Of a stretch of 64,000 nucleotides of DNA, positions 34,828-45,663 are shown one piece after another. Under the pieces are notes generated by a model that was given only the letters and a program-made list of their open reading frames with translations, made no database searches and had not been told where the DNA came from. The position numbers and the translations under genes are program-made. This DNA is from Clarkia xantiana subsp. parviflora (Eukaryota; Streptophyta; Magnoliopsida; Myrtales; Onagraceae): the NCBI GenBank assembly GCA_036873135.1, contig JAPTYO010000008.1:37146819-37210818 (forward strand), read 5' to 3'. The number at the start of each line of letters is the position of its first letter. The stretch's first letter is position 1.

Positions 34828-35212
34828 ATCCTTTTTTGAAAGCTGGATGGTGGTGTCGTCATTCTTCCGTTGCTAGGCTTGGGGCCCTTGAAAGGTCCTT
34901 CATGGAAGTGTATTCTAATACCTGAGATGAGCTTACTAGGTGTAGTCGCATCTCCTGGCTATTTTGTGAAATCATATAGATCTACTGGAGGTGTTTGCCT
35001 CTGAAGGTGAGCGTTGTCCATGTGATATGGTTTCCCCAATTTTTTGAAGGGATGTGCTCGCGAGTGCCCCCTCTTATGCTAATAGGTATTCTCTTTATTT
35101 TGTGAGGAAGGCATGTTGTGACTTGGATTGTGCCCCCTTGCATATCAACACTCGATGGTGTCTTCCGACGAACGTAGCACTAAGATTCTTGTTGGAAGGT
35201 TGTAGTAGGGGT
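34828..35212 (-). pseudogene. G2 gag end, degenerate
   Basis: The minus strand carries weak gag-to-protease linker traces with several stops and frame changes. It abuts LTR B at 35213. Confidence 0.35.
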
Positions 35213-35958
35213 TGTTATGTTCGCTTCACCACTTGGGCAGCTTCGGGCTTTTACTTCACGAACGGGCTTCTTCCTTCACGATCGGGCTCGAGATGTATGT
35301 ATAAGGACGGGAACGCCGCAATCCTTAATACACAATAACCGAGCTAAACTCCCAATCCTCGACTTTGAACTCTTGATCTTCGGGTCCTGCACGAAGGGCA
35401 GTAACCAGCGTGGGAGGGGGAATGCTGGTTGGGCCCACTCCGACGCTCAAGTTAGAACTTCTAGAGAGAGAAAGCCTTAGAGAGAAGTCAGAGCATTCCA
35501 AGTCCCAAAGTGAGGGAGATGTTTAAAATGAGAGACCTAGGCCCCTATTTATAGGGAACCTAAGGATCATGCTCAGTTTTGAACGTCTTGATGTCGGTAT
35601 GTAAGAATACGTATACCGTCATCAAGATGGACTATACGTGCACCGACTTCTCGCAATCTGCAAAAATAATCGAGATGAGCGCGGAAAAAAAACGGTAATC
35701 CCAACCTACTCGGATTGCTAAAAGCAATCCGGACCGTCCGGATCGCTCTAGGGCAATCCAGACCGTCTGGATCGCTCTAGGGCAATCCGGACCTCCGGAT
35801 CGCCTCAGGGCAATCCGGAAGTCCTTCGGCCCGGCAATTGCGCGTATCCCGGACTGTTTTTAGACTTGGGTGTCCGCGAAAGGGTTTTTTACGGGTTTTG
35901 GGATATTTTATGAGGCCCGAAATGTAAATACGAACCTGAATTGGACAGATATCTAACA
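35213..35958 (-). mobile_element. LTR B of Tat-like element
   Basis: 746 bp, TGTTATGTTCGC...ATATCTAACA on the plus strand, i.e. reverse of LTRs A and C. TATA box (minus) 35546-35553. A tandemly repeated segment GGATCGCTCTAGGGCAATCC around 35735-35820 makes it longer than the other two. Its polypurine tract lies at 35959-35972. Confidence 0.78.
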
Positions 35959-37339
35959 CTTGCCCCCGAGTCAAGTAGTGGTTCAAAACCCGTGCTTGAC
36001 TCTTTTTCAAAGATAAGATATTCGTCCAATTTAGGTTCGGTACTGACCTCTAGGGTGGCATGTTTGTCAATTCGAACGTGGAGATCATAAATTTGACCAA
36101 CTTTTAATTTTCCGCCGTACGTACGTAATCTGTTTACAAGGTTAGCGTAACGGACAATATACGTACATCGACATGCAACTATATTCGCAATATCATATAA
36201 TGAATGAAATACTTGAAATAATGAAGAAACATGCAACGTAACAATATCATGATACACGATGTAAACACGTAATACGTTGTCCATATGTAAATGATGACAG
36301 TGTAGTAGACGAATGACGTAATCATGCAACAAGCAAAACACTTAGAATAATATGGAATTGGAGAACATGTATGTAATCATGAAGCATGATGTAAACATTC
36401 AATTCATACTTAGATTATAAATATAATCATGTAACGATCATAAATAATAAATGTGTATGATAAATTCTATGTACGTAATGTGTAATAATAATTACGTGCA
36501 GTGTGTCATGAAGCATTGTGTAGTATGTATGCAATACGAACATAGAAGAGATGTAAAGATGCTTGTAAAGGTTGCTAAGGACTTATATGAAAATACATGA
36601 AAGTGTAGTCCTTAGCACATGGTGTAGACATTATTAGTAAAAATTACGAGAGAGAATACCCATTATCTTACATCCTTCATAGATAAATCTCCAAGAAGCT
36701 CTCTATTCTTGATGAAGATGAAACTTTTGAGATCATAGATTTGGAGTAGACACATTATTGTTGATATTGGATTCCGGTGTGGCACGTGTCAATTCGGACT
36801 TGCTTCGTGTTGGTGAGTTCAATTCCGTACATGATTGGACATTTCTCGATTTCTTTTGGCCTTGATTCAATCTTGAAATCCCTATGTACCTAGTTATCTT
36901 TACCATGCATACAAGGTGTTTGATAAAATGCATTAGAATACTTAGCCCCAAATCGGTCAAAAAATTTCTAAGTGCTGAAAATTTTAGAAAAGTGCAAATG
37001 AATCGTTATACTTCCCTTATGCATAGTGTTCATTGCCAATATGTTGTTCCATGCCTTAGTCGTTGCTTTAGTATGCTCGATGTTGATGATCGGTAGTTGT
37101 ACGTACATGGCCGTCAATGGTTGTATGTTGGTAATGATAGCTTAGGCAATGTACGTTGAGTATCATGTATAGACTGTCGGTCATTGTCTGCAAACTTGCT
37201 TAAACACTTAGAAAATATTTTAATAATTTTTAATGGTTGTTACCATAGATGTCGTCGTATGAGCTTTGTCGATAAGAGTCGTAGGAATGCTTAGGAGGCA
37301 TTGTGTAGAAGTTGATAATAGCTGCTTGATGTATGCAAT
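35959..37339 (-). other. 3' UTR of Tat-like copy B
   Basis: Reverse-complement counterpart of 1132-2576 and 38994-40436, including the polypurine tract, the long TACGTACG-rich segment and the GATGTCGTCGTATGAGCTTT landmark beside the array. Noncoding. Confidence 0.72.
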
Positions 37340-37673
37340 CCATCCTTGTCGACATGTACGTACGTACATGGAAACACTTAGAAAATATTCTTTACTTGTC
37401 GACATGCAATCTTGTCGACATGTATGTACGTACATGGAAACACTTAGAAAATATTCTCCCCTTGTTGACATGTATGTATGTGCATGGAAACACTTAGAAA
37501 ATATTCTTCACTTGTCGACATGCATCCTTGTCGACATGTATGTACGTACATGGAAATACTTAGAAAATATTATTCACTTGTCGACATGCATCCTTGTCGA
37601 CATGTATGTACGTACATGGAAATACTTAGAAAATATTCTTCACTTGTCGACATCCATCCTTGTCGACATGTAT
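37340..37673 (-). repeat. 66-bp tandem array, copy B (short)
   Basis: About five inverted copies of the 66-bp unit. It stops abruptly at 37673 in the middle of a unit, followed by the antisense-ORF remnant that belongs to copy C. Confidence 0.88.
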
Positions 37674-38251
37674 GCCGTCGTGCATCCAGTAACTTCCCCT
37701 CCCTTATCAAAGGTGGAGGGAGGAAGGGTAGCATTCGTCCTTATACGCTTAGGATCACTCGAGACATGCGACACCACCTCGAATCGCTTGATAGGAAGTT
37801 GAAAATCATCCACGGAAACATCAAGAGCAGGGGAACGTACTGAATAATCAAAAAGACAAAACAAATGATGATTCAAAGAAGTAAAAGATAAGGAAAAGTT
37901 ACAAGGAAAAACATCTTACCCATGATCCCCTTTCCGCGACCATATCCAGAAGTCACGGAGGCAGCAAGAACAAGTGATGAAGCGGACGTCTCGGATGGAG
38001 GAGTGTTGCGAATAGACTCTGCATGTAAGGAAGAGTTCTTACCAATAAACCAGTCTACAAGGATGATATAAGCAAGGTTACGAGGACCATCAATATGTAA
38101 CTCATCATCAAACATCCGAGCATAACATCGCTCACAGAACGAGAATAGGAGACTTACTCATGACGACCGCGGCAAGAAGACTAACTTAAAAATTAGACTG
38201 AGTAACCTGGAATCCTGAAAATTGCAAACAACAATTCAATCAGTGTACGAG
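37674..38251 (-). pseudogene. Antisense ORF remnant of Tat-like copy C
   Basis: Minus-strand coding-like stretch relative to copy C (plus). The main piece is 37873-38115 with FDDELHIDGPRNLAYIILVD and a SETSASSLVLAASV tract, ending at a GT-like boundary; a second piece at about 37690-37850 follows. Exon/intron-like structure and strand fit the antisense gene of Tat-type elements. No Transposase_28 core is visible here. Confidence 0.45.
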
Positions 38252-38993
38252 CACTATGTATGTACATAAATGTCGACAAGGATGCATGTTGACAAGTGAA
38301 GAATATTTTCTAAGTATTTCTATGTACGTACATACATGTCGACAAGGATGCATGTCGGCAAGTGAAGAATATTTTCTAAGTATTTCCATGTACGTACATA
38401 CATGTCGACAAGGATGCATGTCGACAAGTGAAGAATATCTTCTAAGTATTTCCATGTACATACATACATGTCGACAAGGATGCATGTCGACAAGTGAAGA
38501 ATATTTTCTAAGTATTTCCATGTACGTACGTACATGTCGACAAGGATGCATGTCGACAAGTGAAGAATATTTTCTAAGTATTTCCATGTACGTACATACA
38601 TGTCGACAAGGATGCATGTCGACAAGTGAAGAATATCTTCTAAGTATTTCCATGTACGTACATACATGTCAACAAGGATGCATGTCGACAAGTGAAGAAT
38701 ATTTTCTAAGTATTTCCATATACGTACGTACATGTCGACAAGGATGCATGTTGACAAATGAAGAATATTTTCTAAGTATTTCCATGTACGTACGTACATG
38801 TCGACAAGTGAAGAATATTTTCTAAGTATTTCTATGTACGTACATACATGTCGACAAGGATGCATGTCGACAAGTGAAGAATATTTTCTAAGTATTTTCA
38901 TGTACGTACATACATGTCGACAAGGATGCATGTCGACAAGGGAGAATATTTTCTAAGTGTTTCCATGTACGTACATACATGTCGACAAGGATG
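38252..38993 (+). repeat. 66-bp tandem array, copy C
   Basis: About 11-12 copies with the subtype core GAAGAATATTTTCTAAGTAT. The last copy reverts to the copy-A subtype GGGAGAATATTTTCTAAGTG. It leads into the same 3' UTR as copy A. Confidence 0.9.
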
Positions 38994-40436
38994 GATTGCG
39001 AGCATCAAGTAGCTATTATCAACTTCTACACAATACCTCCTAAGCATTCCTACGACGCTTATCGGCAAAGCTCATACGACGACATCTATGGTAACAAGCA
39101 TTAGATATTGTTAAAATATTTTCTAAGTATTTTAGCATGCTTGCAGAAAGTGGACGATAATCAATAAACGATGACTAAAGCATGGAACAACATGACGGCA
39201 ATGAATACTATGCACAAGGGAAGTATAACAATCTATTTATGCTTTTCTAAAAATTTCCAGCACTTAGAAAAATTTTGTCCAATTTGGAAAGCTAATTACT
39301 CTAATGCATTTTATCAAACACCTTATGTGCATGTTAAGGTGACTACACACATGATGATTTCAAGATCGAATTAAGGTCAAACGAAGTCACGAAATATCCA
39401 GCCATATACGGAATTGAACTCACCAACACAAAGCGAGTCCGAATTGACACGTGCCACACCGGAAAAATCACGTGCGGCCACCACCGAGATGACGCGTCGC
39501 CGTGGTTCCAGTCACGCGCCGCCAATCTCTCTTTCACGCGCCGACGGCCTTGCTCCCTCCCTTGGCCGGAATCCAATTGATATCAACTATGGTGTGTCTA
39601 CTCCAAATTTATGATCTCAAAAGCTTCATCTTCATCAAGAATGGAGAGCTTCTTGAGGATTTATCTATAAAGGATGTAAGATGATGAGTATTCTCTCTCC
39701 TAATTCTCATTAATAGTGTCTATACCATGTGCTAAGGACTAAGCTAATATCTATTTTCACACAAGTCCTTAGTATCATGAATAAGCATACTTACATCTCT
39801 CCTATGCTTGTTTTACATACATGCTCCCTAATGTTGCATGACGCGCTACATAGATCATTACGCATGTTATTATTTTAATATGTACATGATGCTAACTCAT
39901 GGTTGTTATGTGATTATTTTTATAATCTAAGTATGAATTGAATGTTTGCATCATTTTCCATGCTTACATCATACTACATGCTTGCATCATTTTCTATGTT
40001 TACATCATGCTTCATGTTGACAAGCATGCTTTCCAATTTCACATTGCTCTAAGTATTTTGCTTACTACGTGATTACATCATCCGTGTACTATGTCGACAT
40101 CTCTATGTTAACATCATGTTACATGTTCACGTCACGTACCTAGATGATACCGCGTTGCATGATTATTTATTATCACAAGTATTTCGCTTATTACATGATA
40201 ATTGCGAATGTATTGTTAATTGCATGTTGTTATATGCATATTGTCCGCTACGCTAACCCTGTAAACAGATTACGTACATACGACGGAAAATAAAAGTTGG
40301 TCAAATTTATGATCCCTACACTCGAATTGACAAACAGGCCACCCCTGAGGTCAGTACCGAACCTAAATTGGACGAATATCTTATCTTAAAAAGAGTCAAG
40401 CATGGGTTTTGAACCACTACTTAACTCAGGGGCAAG
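38994..40436 (+). other. 3' UTR and polypurine tract of copy C
   Basis: Aligns with copy A's 3' UTR. An additional GC-richer segment (about 39465-39570, with CACGCGCCG words) is not in copy A and may be a small insertion. It ends in CTCAGGGGCAAG before LTR C. Confidence 0.72.
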
Positions 40437-41082
40437 TGTTAGATATCTGTCCAATCCGGATTCGAGTTTACATTTCGGGCCTCGCAAAATACCCCAAATC
40501 CCGTAAAAGAGCTCTTCCGCAGACACCCAAGTCCAAAACTGTCCGGAATACGTGCAGTACCCGGACCGGGGGACATCCGGATTGCCCCAAGGCAATCCGG
40601 ACCGGTCCGGATTGCTAGACAATCCGGGTAGGTCCGGATTACCGACATGCTTTGCGCGCTTATCCCGAATATTTTGCCAAGTACGAGAAGTCGGTGCGCG
40701 CATAGCCCACCTTGATGACGGTATACGTTTTCCTTTAAACCGGGCACGATCCTTTGGTTCCCTATAAATAGGGACCTAGGCCTCCCATTTTAACAACTCT
40801 CTCATTCGAGCTTTTTGAGCTCTGACTTCTCTCTAAAGACTTTCTGTCTCTAAAGATTATGACTTGAGCGTCGGAGAGGGCCCAACCAGCATTCCCCCCT
40901 CTTCCACGCTGGTTACTGCCGCTTGTGCAGGACCCGGAGTTCGAGAGATCAAAGTCGGGAAGTTGAAGACTGGTTCGAGGATGGTTCGCGGCATACAGAC
41001 AGATACCCGTTCTTGTGCATACATCCAGAGCCCATTCGTGGGAGAGAAGCCTGAAGTTACCCAAGTGGAAGCAGACATAACA
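40437..41082 (+). mobile_element. LTR C of Tat-like element
   Basis: 646 bp, TGTTAGATATC...GACATAACA; TATA box TATAAATA at 40763-40770. Directly to the right is G2 gag on the opposite strand, so copy C ends within G2. Confidence 0.78.
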
Positions 41083-41690
41083 GGTATCTTCTTAACTACC
41101 ATAGGGGTCGAAGTAGTGGAAGACTCAGCCCCCGCTGGGCGTGACGGTCCTCCTTGGTTGTTTTTCGGAGCCTCTCTATAAGCCAATAGCTCCTTTAATG
41201 CATTCATGAACCCCGGAGTCACTGTTTGTGCTCATTGTTAATACATAGGCCTTGTATTGGTGGTATGAGCCCGGTTGTTGTTTCTTGGCATGACTTGTGT
41301 TGGCATTCCATATGGATACTCCTGAGGTTGTGTTCCATAATAGTACCCCCTTTGGAGGTGCTGTGTATTGATATCCTTGGGATGGCACTCCTTGTTGCAC
41401 ACCCTGCCCCTGTAGTCGTCGAGTCATAGGGGTCGAAGAAGTGGAAGACTCAGCCCCAGCTGGGTGTGACGGCCCTCCTTGGTTGTTTGGCCTATTGTCC
41501 CTCGGTGGACGGTTGTCTGATGTGCAGGAGGTACAGACTACTCCTGTGAGGTAGGTTGTCTTGCCGGGGATAGGGGTTGTCGTGGTGAATGAGTACGCTG
41601 CCCTCCTTGATTGTTTAGCGGCCTATTGTCCCCCGGTGGATGGTTGTCCCTAGATAGTAAACTGTTAGTCATTGCTCTCGTGATAGCCAT
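41083..41690 (-). pseudogene. G2 gag, N-terminal part
   Basis: Minus strand, probable start ATG at 41690 (MAITRAMTNSLLSRDN), about 30 bases after the primer site. Pro/Gly/Gln-rich; later pieces contain PGFMNALKELLAYREAPKNN. Several stops. A 65-bp segment is duplicated within it (41100-41166 and 41426-41492). Confidence 0.55.
41100..41492 (-). repeat. Duplicated 65-bp segment in G2 gag
   Basis: The segment starting CATAGGGGTCGAAG and ending GGTTGTTT occurs at 41100-41166 and 41426-41492 with few differences, about 325 bp apart. It repeats the NNQGGPSRPAG-type peptide. Confidence 0.8.
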
Positions 41691-41704
41691 GCTTTTTGTT
41701 CAAA

Positions 41705-41723
41705 ACCCACGGACGGCGCCAAG
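41705..41723 (-). other. G2 primer-binding site
   Basis: The minus strand reads CTTGGCGCCGTCCGTGGG right after the LTR terminus TTAACA. This fixes 41724-42564 as the 5' LTR and the element's orientation. Confidence 0.82.
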
Positions 41724-42564
41724 TGTTAAGTCGTGTGCCTCGGGTCAACGAGTCGCCAATCCGAGTGCCACTTTTTACGGGTAAAATATTCGATCTGATA
41801 CTCCGTCTGCTCAGAAATGTGATACGTGTCCTTCCCTTGTCCCGGTCTTCCTTTCCTTGCCAACCTGCAAAGGGGCAATAACCAAGCACGGAGGAGGGGG
41901 TGCCTGGTTGAGCCCTCTCGGATGCCTAAATGAGTCCGAGATTCTAGAGAGATAAAGTAGAGAGAAGGCAGAGCTAAACTAGTAAACAAGTAACATGATC
42001 CCAATGAATTGAACTTGAGCAGTATATATAGACTTCGGGGGGTGGGGGGGTTAAGGTGGCTTAATGACACCGTACTTAATCAACACATAACGATATGATT
42101 AAACCCTTAATAGCATAGAGAGGTGGGTGAAAAGGTCTTAGTGTTGGATAGGGAAAATGGGATCAGGTCGCCACGAGGGGCAGTTTTGGTGGCAATGTTC
42201 GGAATGTCGGATATACCCCTGAGAGGGGGGGTACAACGTCTGGGAAGGGTCCCGAGACCTTCGGGGTCGGATGGAAAATCTGAACCCCAAGGCCTGGGAT
42301 TGGTCCGGGTTGGACCAATCCCCCTAGGAGGGATCGGGCCAGCTGGCCCGGTATCACCTAGGTGAGACCGGTCCAGCTGGTCTAATCCCACCTATGTGAA
42401 ACCGGGCCAGCGGGCAAGTCCGGGCGAGCATTTTTCACTCCTTCGGGCCGTTCGCGCTGCGGGTAATTTGTTCGGGTCAAAGTTTCGATTTATAATCGTG
42501 AGTGGGGTGATCAAAATAAGACAATCTGAAGGGAGACGGGTTCAAATTGGGTATATATCCATCA
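41724..42564 (-). repeat. G2 5' LTR
   Basis: 841 bp; TATA-like box at 42023-42030 next to the short GGGGGGTGGGGGGG tract. To its right, ATGCG and the E2 RNase H tail follow immediately. Confidence 0.85.
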
Positions 42565-42668
42565 ATGCGAAGAGTGTGGTAGAGGACAAGTTGATCACAG
42601 TAGAATTCATGCCTTCAGATGATATGATTGCACATCCTTTAACTAAACCCTTACGCAAGGGTTTTTGA
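42565..42668 (+). pseudogene. E2 RNase H tail, third piece
   Basis: Encodes VVEDKLITVEF, then HPLTKPLRKGF and a stop: the usual C-terminus of copia Pol and the direct continuation of 25867. Confidence 0.75.
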
Positions 42669-43854
42669 AAAGAACGTAAAACTTCTTGGATTGCATAGGA
42701 ATAAAGTAATTAGACATAATCGAATGGAGTTTATGATTATAGAAGGAATAAAGTAATTAGACATTTTTGAATTGGAAGTAATGTTTGAATAAAGTAATTG
42801 ATTATTGAGTTTATGATATTTACGACGTCATAATGGCATTATTACATCGAATGGACAGTCTATAAACTAGTCGTTAGATCGTAAAACCTCATAATAAAAT
42901 ATGTTGAATGTGGACATTGCCATGTCACATGGGCTCGGTCGTCTTGATGGAATGGATTCCTCGGCCATATCAAGACCGGCTAAAAACCATGATGTTTCGA
43001 AAGAGAAACCTGGTTATGCAAAACGATCATTTGGTTTCAGGGTAACACGGCATGATCAAAGTTTTGCAGATCGTCGTGACAAACTCTGTTCGTCTATTAC
43101 CACAATCTAGGCTAGATGAGAAATCTGCAATAGCATATAACATTCCCATTATTGACATAAAATAAGATCAGGTTATGCTATCGACGCGCACTTCATACTG
43201 CGCGTGCCATGTTCGACCACGGGGTCAGGCTCGGTTGTGTTAGACAGAATCTTCCAAGCTTTTGAAGGTCACGAACTTCTTCACCTTGAGCGTGTAAGTG
43301 ATCCCGAGTGCTAAATGAAGCAGCACCCGAATTACCCTTATCACTTGAAATTCATATCTAAGGTTGGGCTTAATGTCGCTCCCTGGCGTACGAGCGTAGT
43401 GCTGAACAAAAAGGCTAAGTGACCACATTTAGGGCACCGGTTGAGCTTGACTAAAGATATGAACGATGGGGATGGTCATGCATATCTGTCATTCTCCAAC
43501 TCTTGTATTCACTAGGTGGCCACCAACCGGATATTAGTTGAAGGTTGTAAATACTTTTATGAATTCCTTGGAGAAGTATTCCTTTGTGGAAACTAGGCAA
43601 TTGGATAATAACAGTTGACCAGGGGTACAACGCGGCACAAATAAGTAACAGGTTGATAACATGACAGGGAATCAACGTTCCGCGGACGCTACAACACTCT
43701 TAACCGATGAGTAGCACAATGTCTGTTGTGTTTGCCAGGCGCACGGCAAACCTTGTACGAACAATAAGGAAACTTGATTGGGTCATTGAATGGATATTTA
43801 TGTGTTGGACGACAACATATTAATAGGCACCCTCCCATTCCGGCGAGTGGAACC
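42669..43854 (+). other. E2 long 3' UTR and polypurine tract
   Basis: Similar to E1 and E3 3' UTRs (CGACGTCATAATGG, GTTCGACCACGGGGTCA, ACTAGGTGGCCACCAACCGG). A short GGAATAAAGTAATTAGACAT duplication lies near 42700-42760. The tract GGCGAGTGGAACC precedes the LTR and is slightly altered. Confidence 0.7.
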
Positions 43855-44433
43855 TGTTGGCATTTGGTGAATATGGGTCGTCGTAATTGGGAGCCTATTA
43901 ATATAAGCCCAAAAGATTAAGCATAATTGGTGTTAGGCACATAAGGGAGTTTGGGTTAGGCCAAAATCCCTATGAGCCACAATTGGCCTAAAATGGGCCA
44001 AGCCCAATTGATGCTAGGTCCGGCCGAACTATAGGGAAAACCCTAGATGGGTTTTGCTCACCTCCTCTTATAAATAGGAGGTGTCAGGGATTTCTTGGGG
44101 TTAATCACTTTCTCCCTTTTTGTTGACTAGACATGAAATCTCTCTCCCTCTTTCTATAGAGGTCTTGCCGAAGCTATAACCTCACAAGGAGGTACCGAAA
44201 TTGTGTCAATAATTTACCCCAGAGATCAATCCCGTCACCGTATTGAAAGGCTTTGTTGTGGAGACCATTGCCTGCGGATTGCTCTCAATAAAGGTTTGCA
44301 AATCTTGAACTCCCTCGTGACGATCTTGAGCTACGGAAAGCAAAACTTGTATGTGATCTTTATTCCGCTGCGTAATTAGTTTACCATTCACGTATAATGT
44401 TTAGATCTGTAGTTATATCCCTTAAATCCTACA
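43855..44433 (+). repeat. E2 3' LTR
   Basis: 579 bp, TGTTGGCATTT...AATCCTACA; TATA box TATAAATA at 44069-44076. Same family as 19426-20014. Confidence 0.8.
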
Positions 44434-44751
44434 ATTTACTGGTCGGTTGTTCGAGGGTCTGTGTGTGCGCCCGTGAATCTGTGTTTTAGCTTACTTGTTT
44501 ATCTACGAGTTTTTATTCGTGAAAACAACAACTTATGGATGGGTATGGTGTAACCACAACAACTGTGTAGGTTCAGAACATATACAAACAGACACTTGAT
44601 CGCAAATACGAAAAGGGTCCAGTCAAGCAATAGAAGCAAGACATAGTAATGGCAAAGCATAAACAGTCAAACAAAAGGTACTACAACCTTTTTAACCAAA
44701 GAAAAAAAACCCCAAAAATACTACAACAAAAAAAATATATACCAACTAGTA
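44434..44751. other. Spacer right of E2
   Basis: No gene recognised. TACTACAACAAAAAAAATA at 44719 resembles a CACTA left end (CACTACA...) with its first base changed, but no matching 3-bp duplication is found. Confidence 0.35.
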
Positions 44752-44965
44752 TATTGCGGCAACCAAAGTACATTCACAAGTAATATCGAAGAGAACAAAC
44801 ATGTCAAAGATAATCGTTTCGCTTGGCAAAACTTGTTCCACCCTTTCTTAAATTAGAAGCTCTGAATTTCACAATTACTTTCCACTGCCTTCATACAGGA
44901 TCTGTAATCTCCACTTCGCTCAGGTGGTCAAACCCATTAGCAAGGGAAAACTTATTTGGAATGTT
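44752..44965 (-). pseudogene. B3 DNA-binding-domain fragment (REM-like)
   Basis: The minus strand reads NIPNKFSLANGFDHLSEVEI, then (after an in-frame TGA at 44892-44894) RQWKVIVKFRASNLRKGG, TSFAKRNDYL and, after a +1 frame change near 44807, FDMFVLFDITCECTLVAAI. The order matches the plant B3 fold: IPxxF start, VxLxD strand, W-x-V, KGWxxF, GDxxxFEL. One nonsense codon and one frameshift make it a pseudogene. It lies next to a CACTA right end and may be a captured fragment. Confidence 0.6.
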
Positions 44966-45069
44966 CTGCACATTAGAACGAGTGTCTCAATTTTTTTTTA
45001 GCCAGACATCGCAAGACACAAAACACATCTTCATTACTCATTCAAACGCACACAAGGTTAAAGATGTTA

Positions 45070-45663
45070 CTTACGCATTTTGACCGGCTACTGGGTACCT
45101 TGATGTTGCACTGACACCCACCTCAGCCGTTAGCACTACCCTCACCATGTGTTAAGATTGGGGCTGCTGATGGATGTATGTCTTCCGCGTTTATGTTTTG
45201 TTGAATATTAAAAAATTAAATAAAAAAATGAGTTAATGATGTATTTCTTTTACTTTTACGGTTTTGAAAAATTTAATAGATGTGTTAGCATATCAATTAT
45301 ATGTGTGATCATGTTTATTAGGTGTGCAGTAAACACACTCGTCGCAAACTGAAGTTTTTCGGCCTGTGAAAATATTGGTATGTAAAACGTTTTAACACAT
45401 GTGTGTCAATATTCGGTCAGATAAAGGTTTAGAATTCTCTGACCGGCTCGATACCTCAACTTTCGGTCATTCATCATCAAATCATATATACCGCTTCCTG
45501 ACCGACGCAGCCGGTTAAAAAATTCGGTCAGCAATAGATATTGACATGTTTTTTTTTCTTCAAATTGGGCATAAATCGATCATAAGAGGTATTAAATTTC
45601 TTACCGATGGATCGGTCACTACCGGCGCGGTACTTAATCGCCTTTTTTTTTTTTTTTGTAGTG
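45070..45663. mobile_element. CACTA-type right end and subterminal repeats
   Basis: Ends CCTTTTTTTTTTTTTTTGTAGTG-like with GTAGTG at 45658-45663. Within the last 250 bp the word CGGTCA/TGACCG recurs at least six times on both strands, typical of CACTA subterminal repeats; one more (GACCGGCTAC) lies at 45081. The left end is uncertain (perhaps 44719), so the span is minimal. Confidence 0.55.

Larger units (their letters stand above)
25873..42564 (-). mobile_element. Ty3/gypsy element G2 with nested insertions
   Basis: Minus-strand element of 16.7 kb including insertions. 5' LTR 41724-42564, primer site, gag, protease remnant (34597-34827), arrays, plus-strand antisense frames, polypurine tract, 3' LTR 25873-26741. 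The flanking 5-mers are GTGCG and ATGCG, and the E2 coding sequence resumes exactly at the right edge. By hand the LTRs differ by about 8% over the first 230 bp, so it is older than E5. RT, RNase H and integrase are not found. Confidence 0.82.
20015..44433 (+). mobile_element. Copia element E2, split in three
   Basis: E2 pieces are 20015-20527 (RT), 25305-25867 (RT end and RNase H) and 42565-44433 (RNase H tail, 3' UTR, 3' LTR). The protein order continues across each gap. Gap 1 holds copia E3, gap 2 holds gypsy G2. The flanks of both insertions carry 5-bp near-duplications (CAAAG/CAATG and GTGCG/ATGCG). Confidence 0.8.

Noticed and set aside
37266..38931. Similar ORFs over arrays B and C
   Set aside because: Same cause; the apparent proteins are the 66-bp unit in different frames.
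44719..45663. A complete CACTA element containing the B3 fragment
   Set aside because: The left end lacks the first C and the flanking triplets (AAA and CCA) do not match, so only the right end is claimed.
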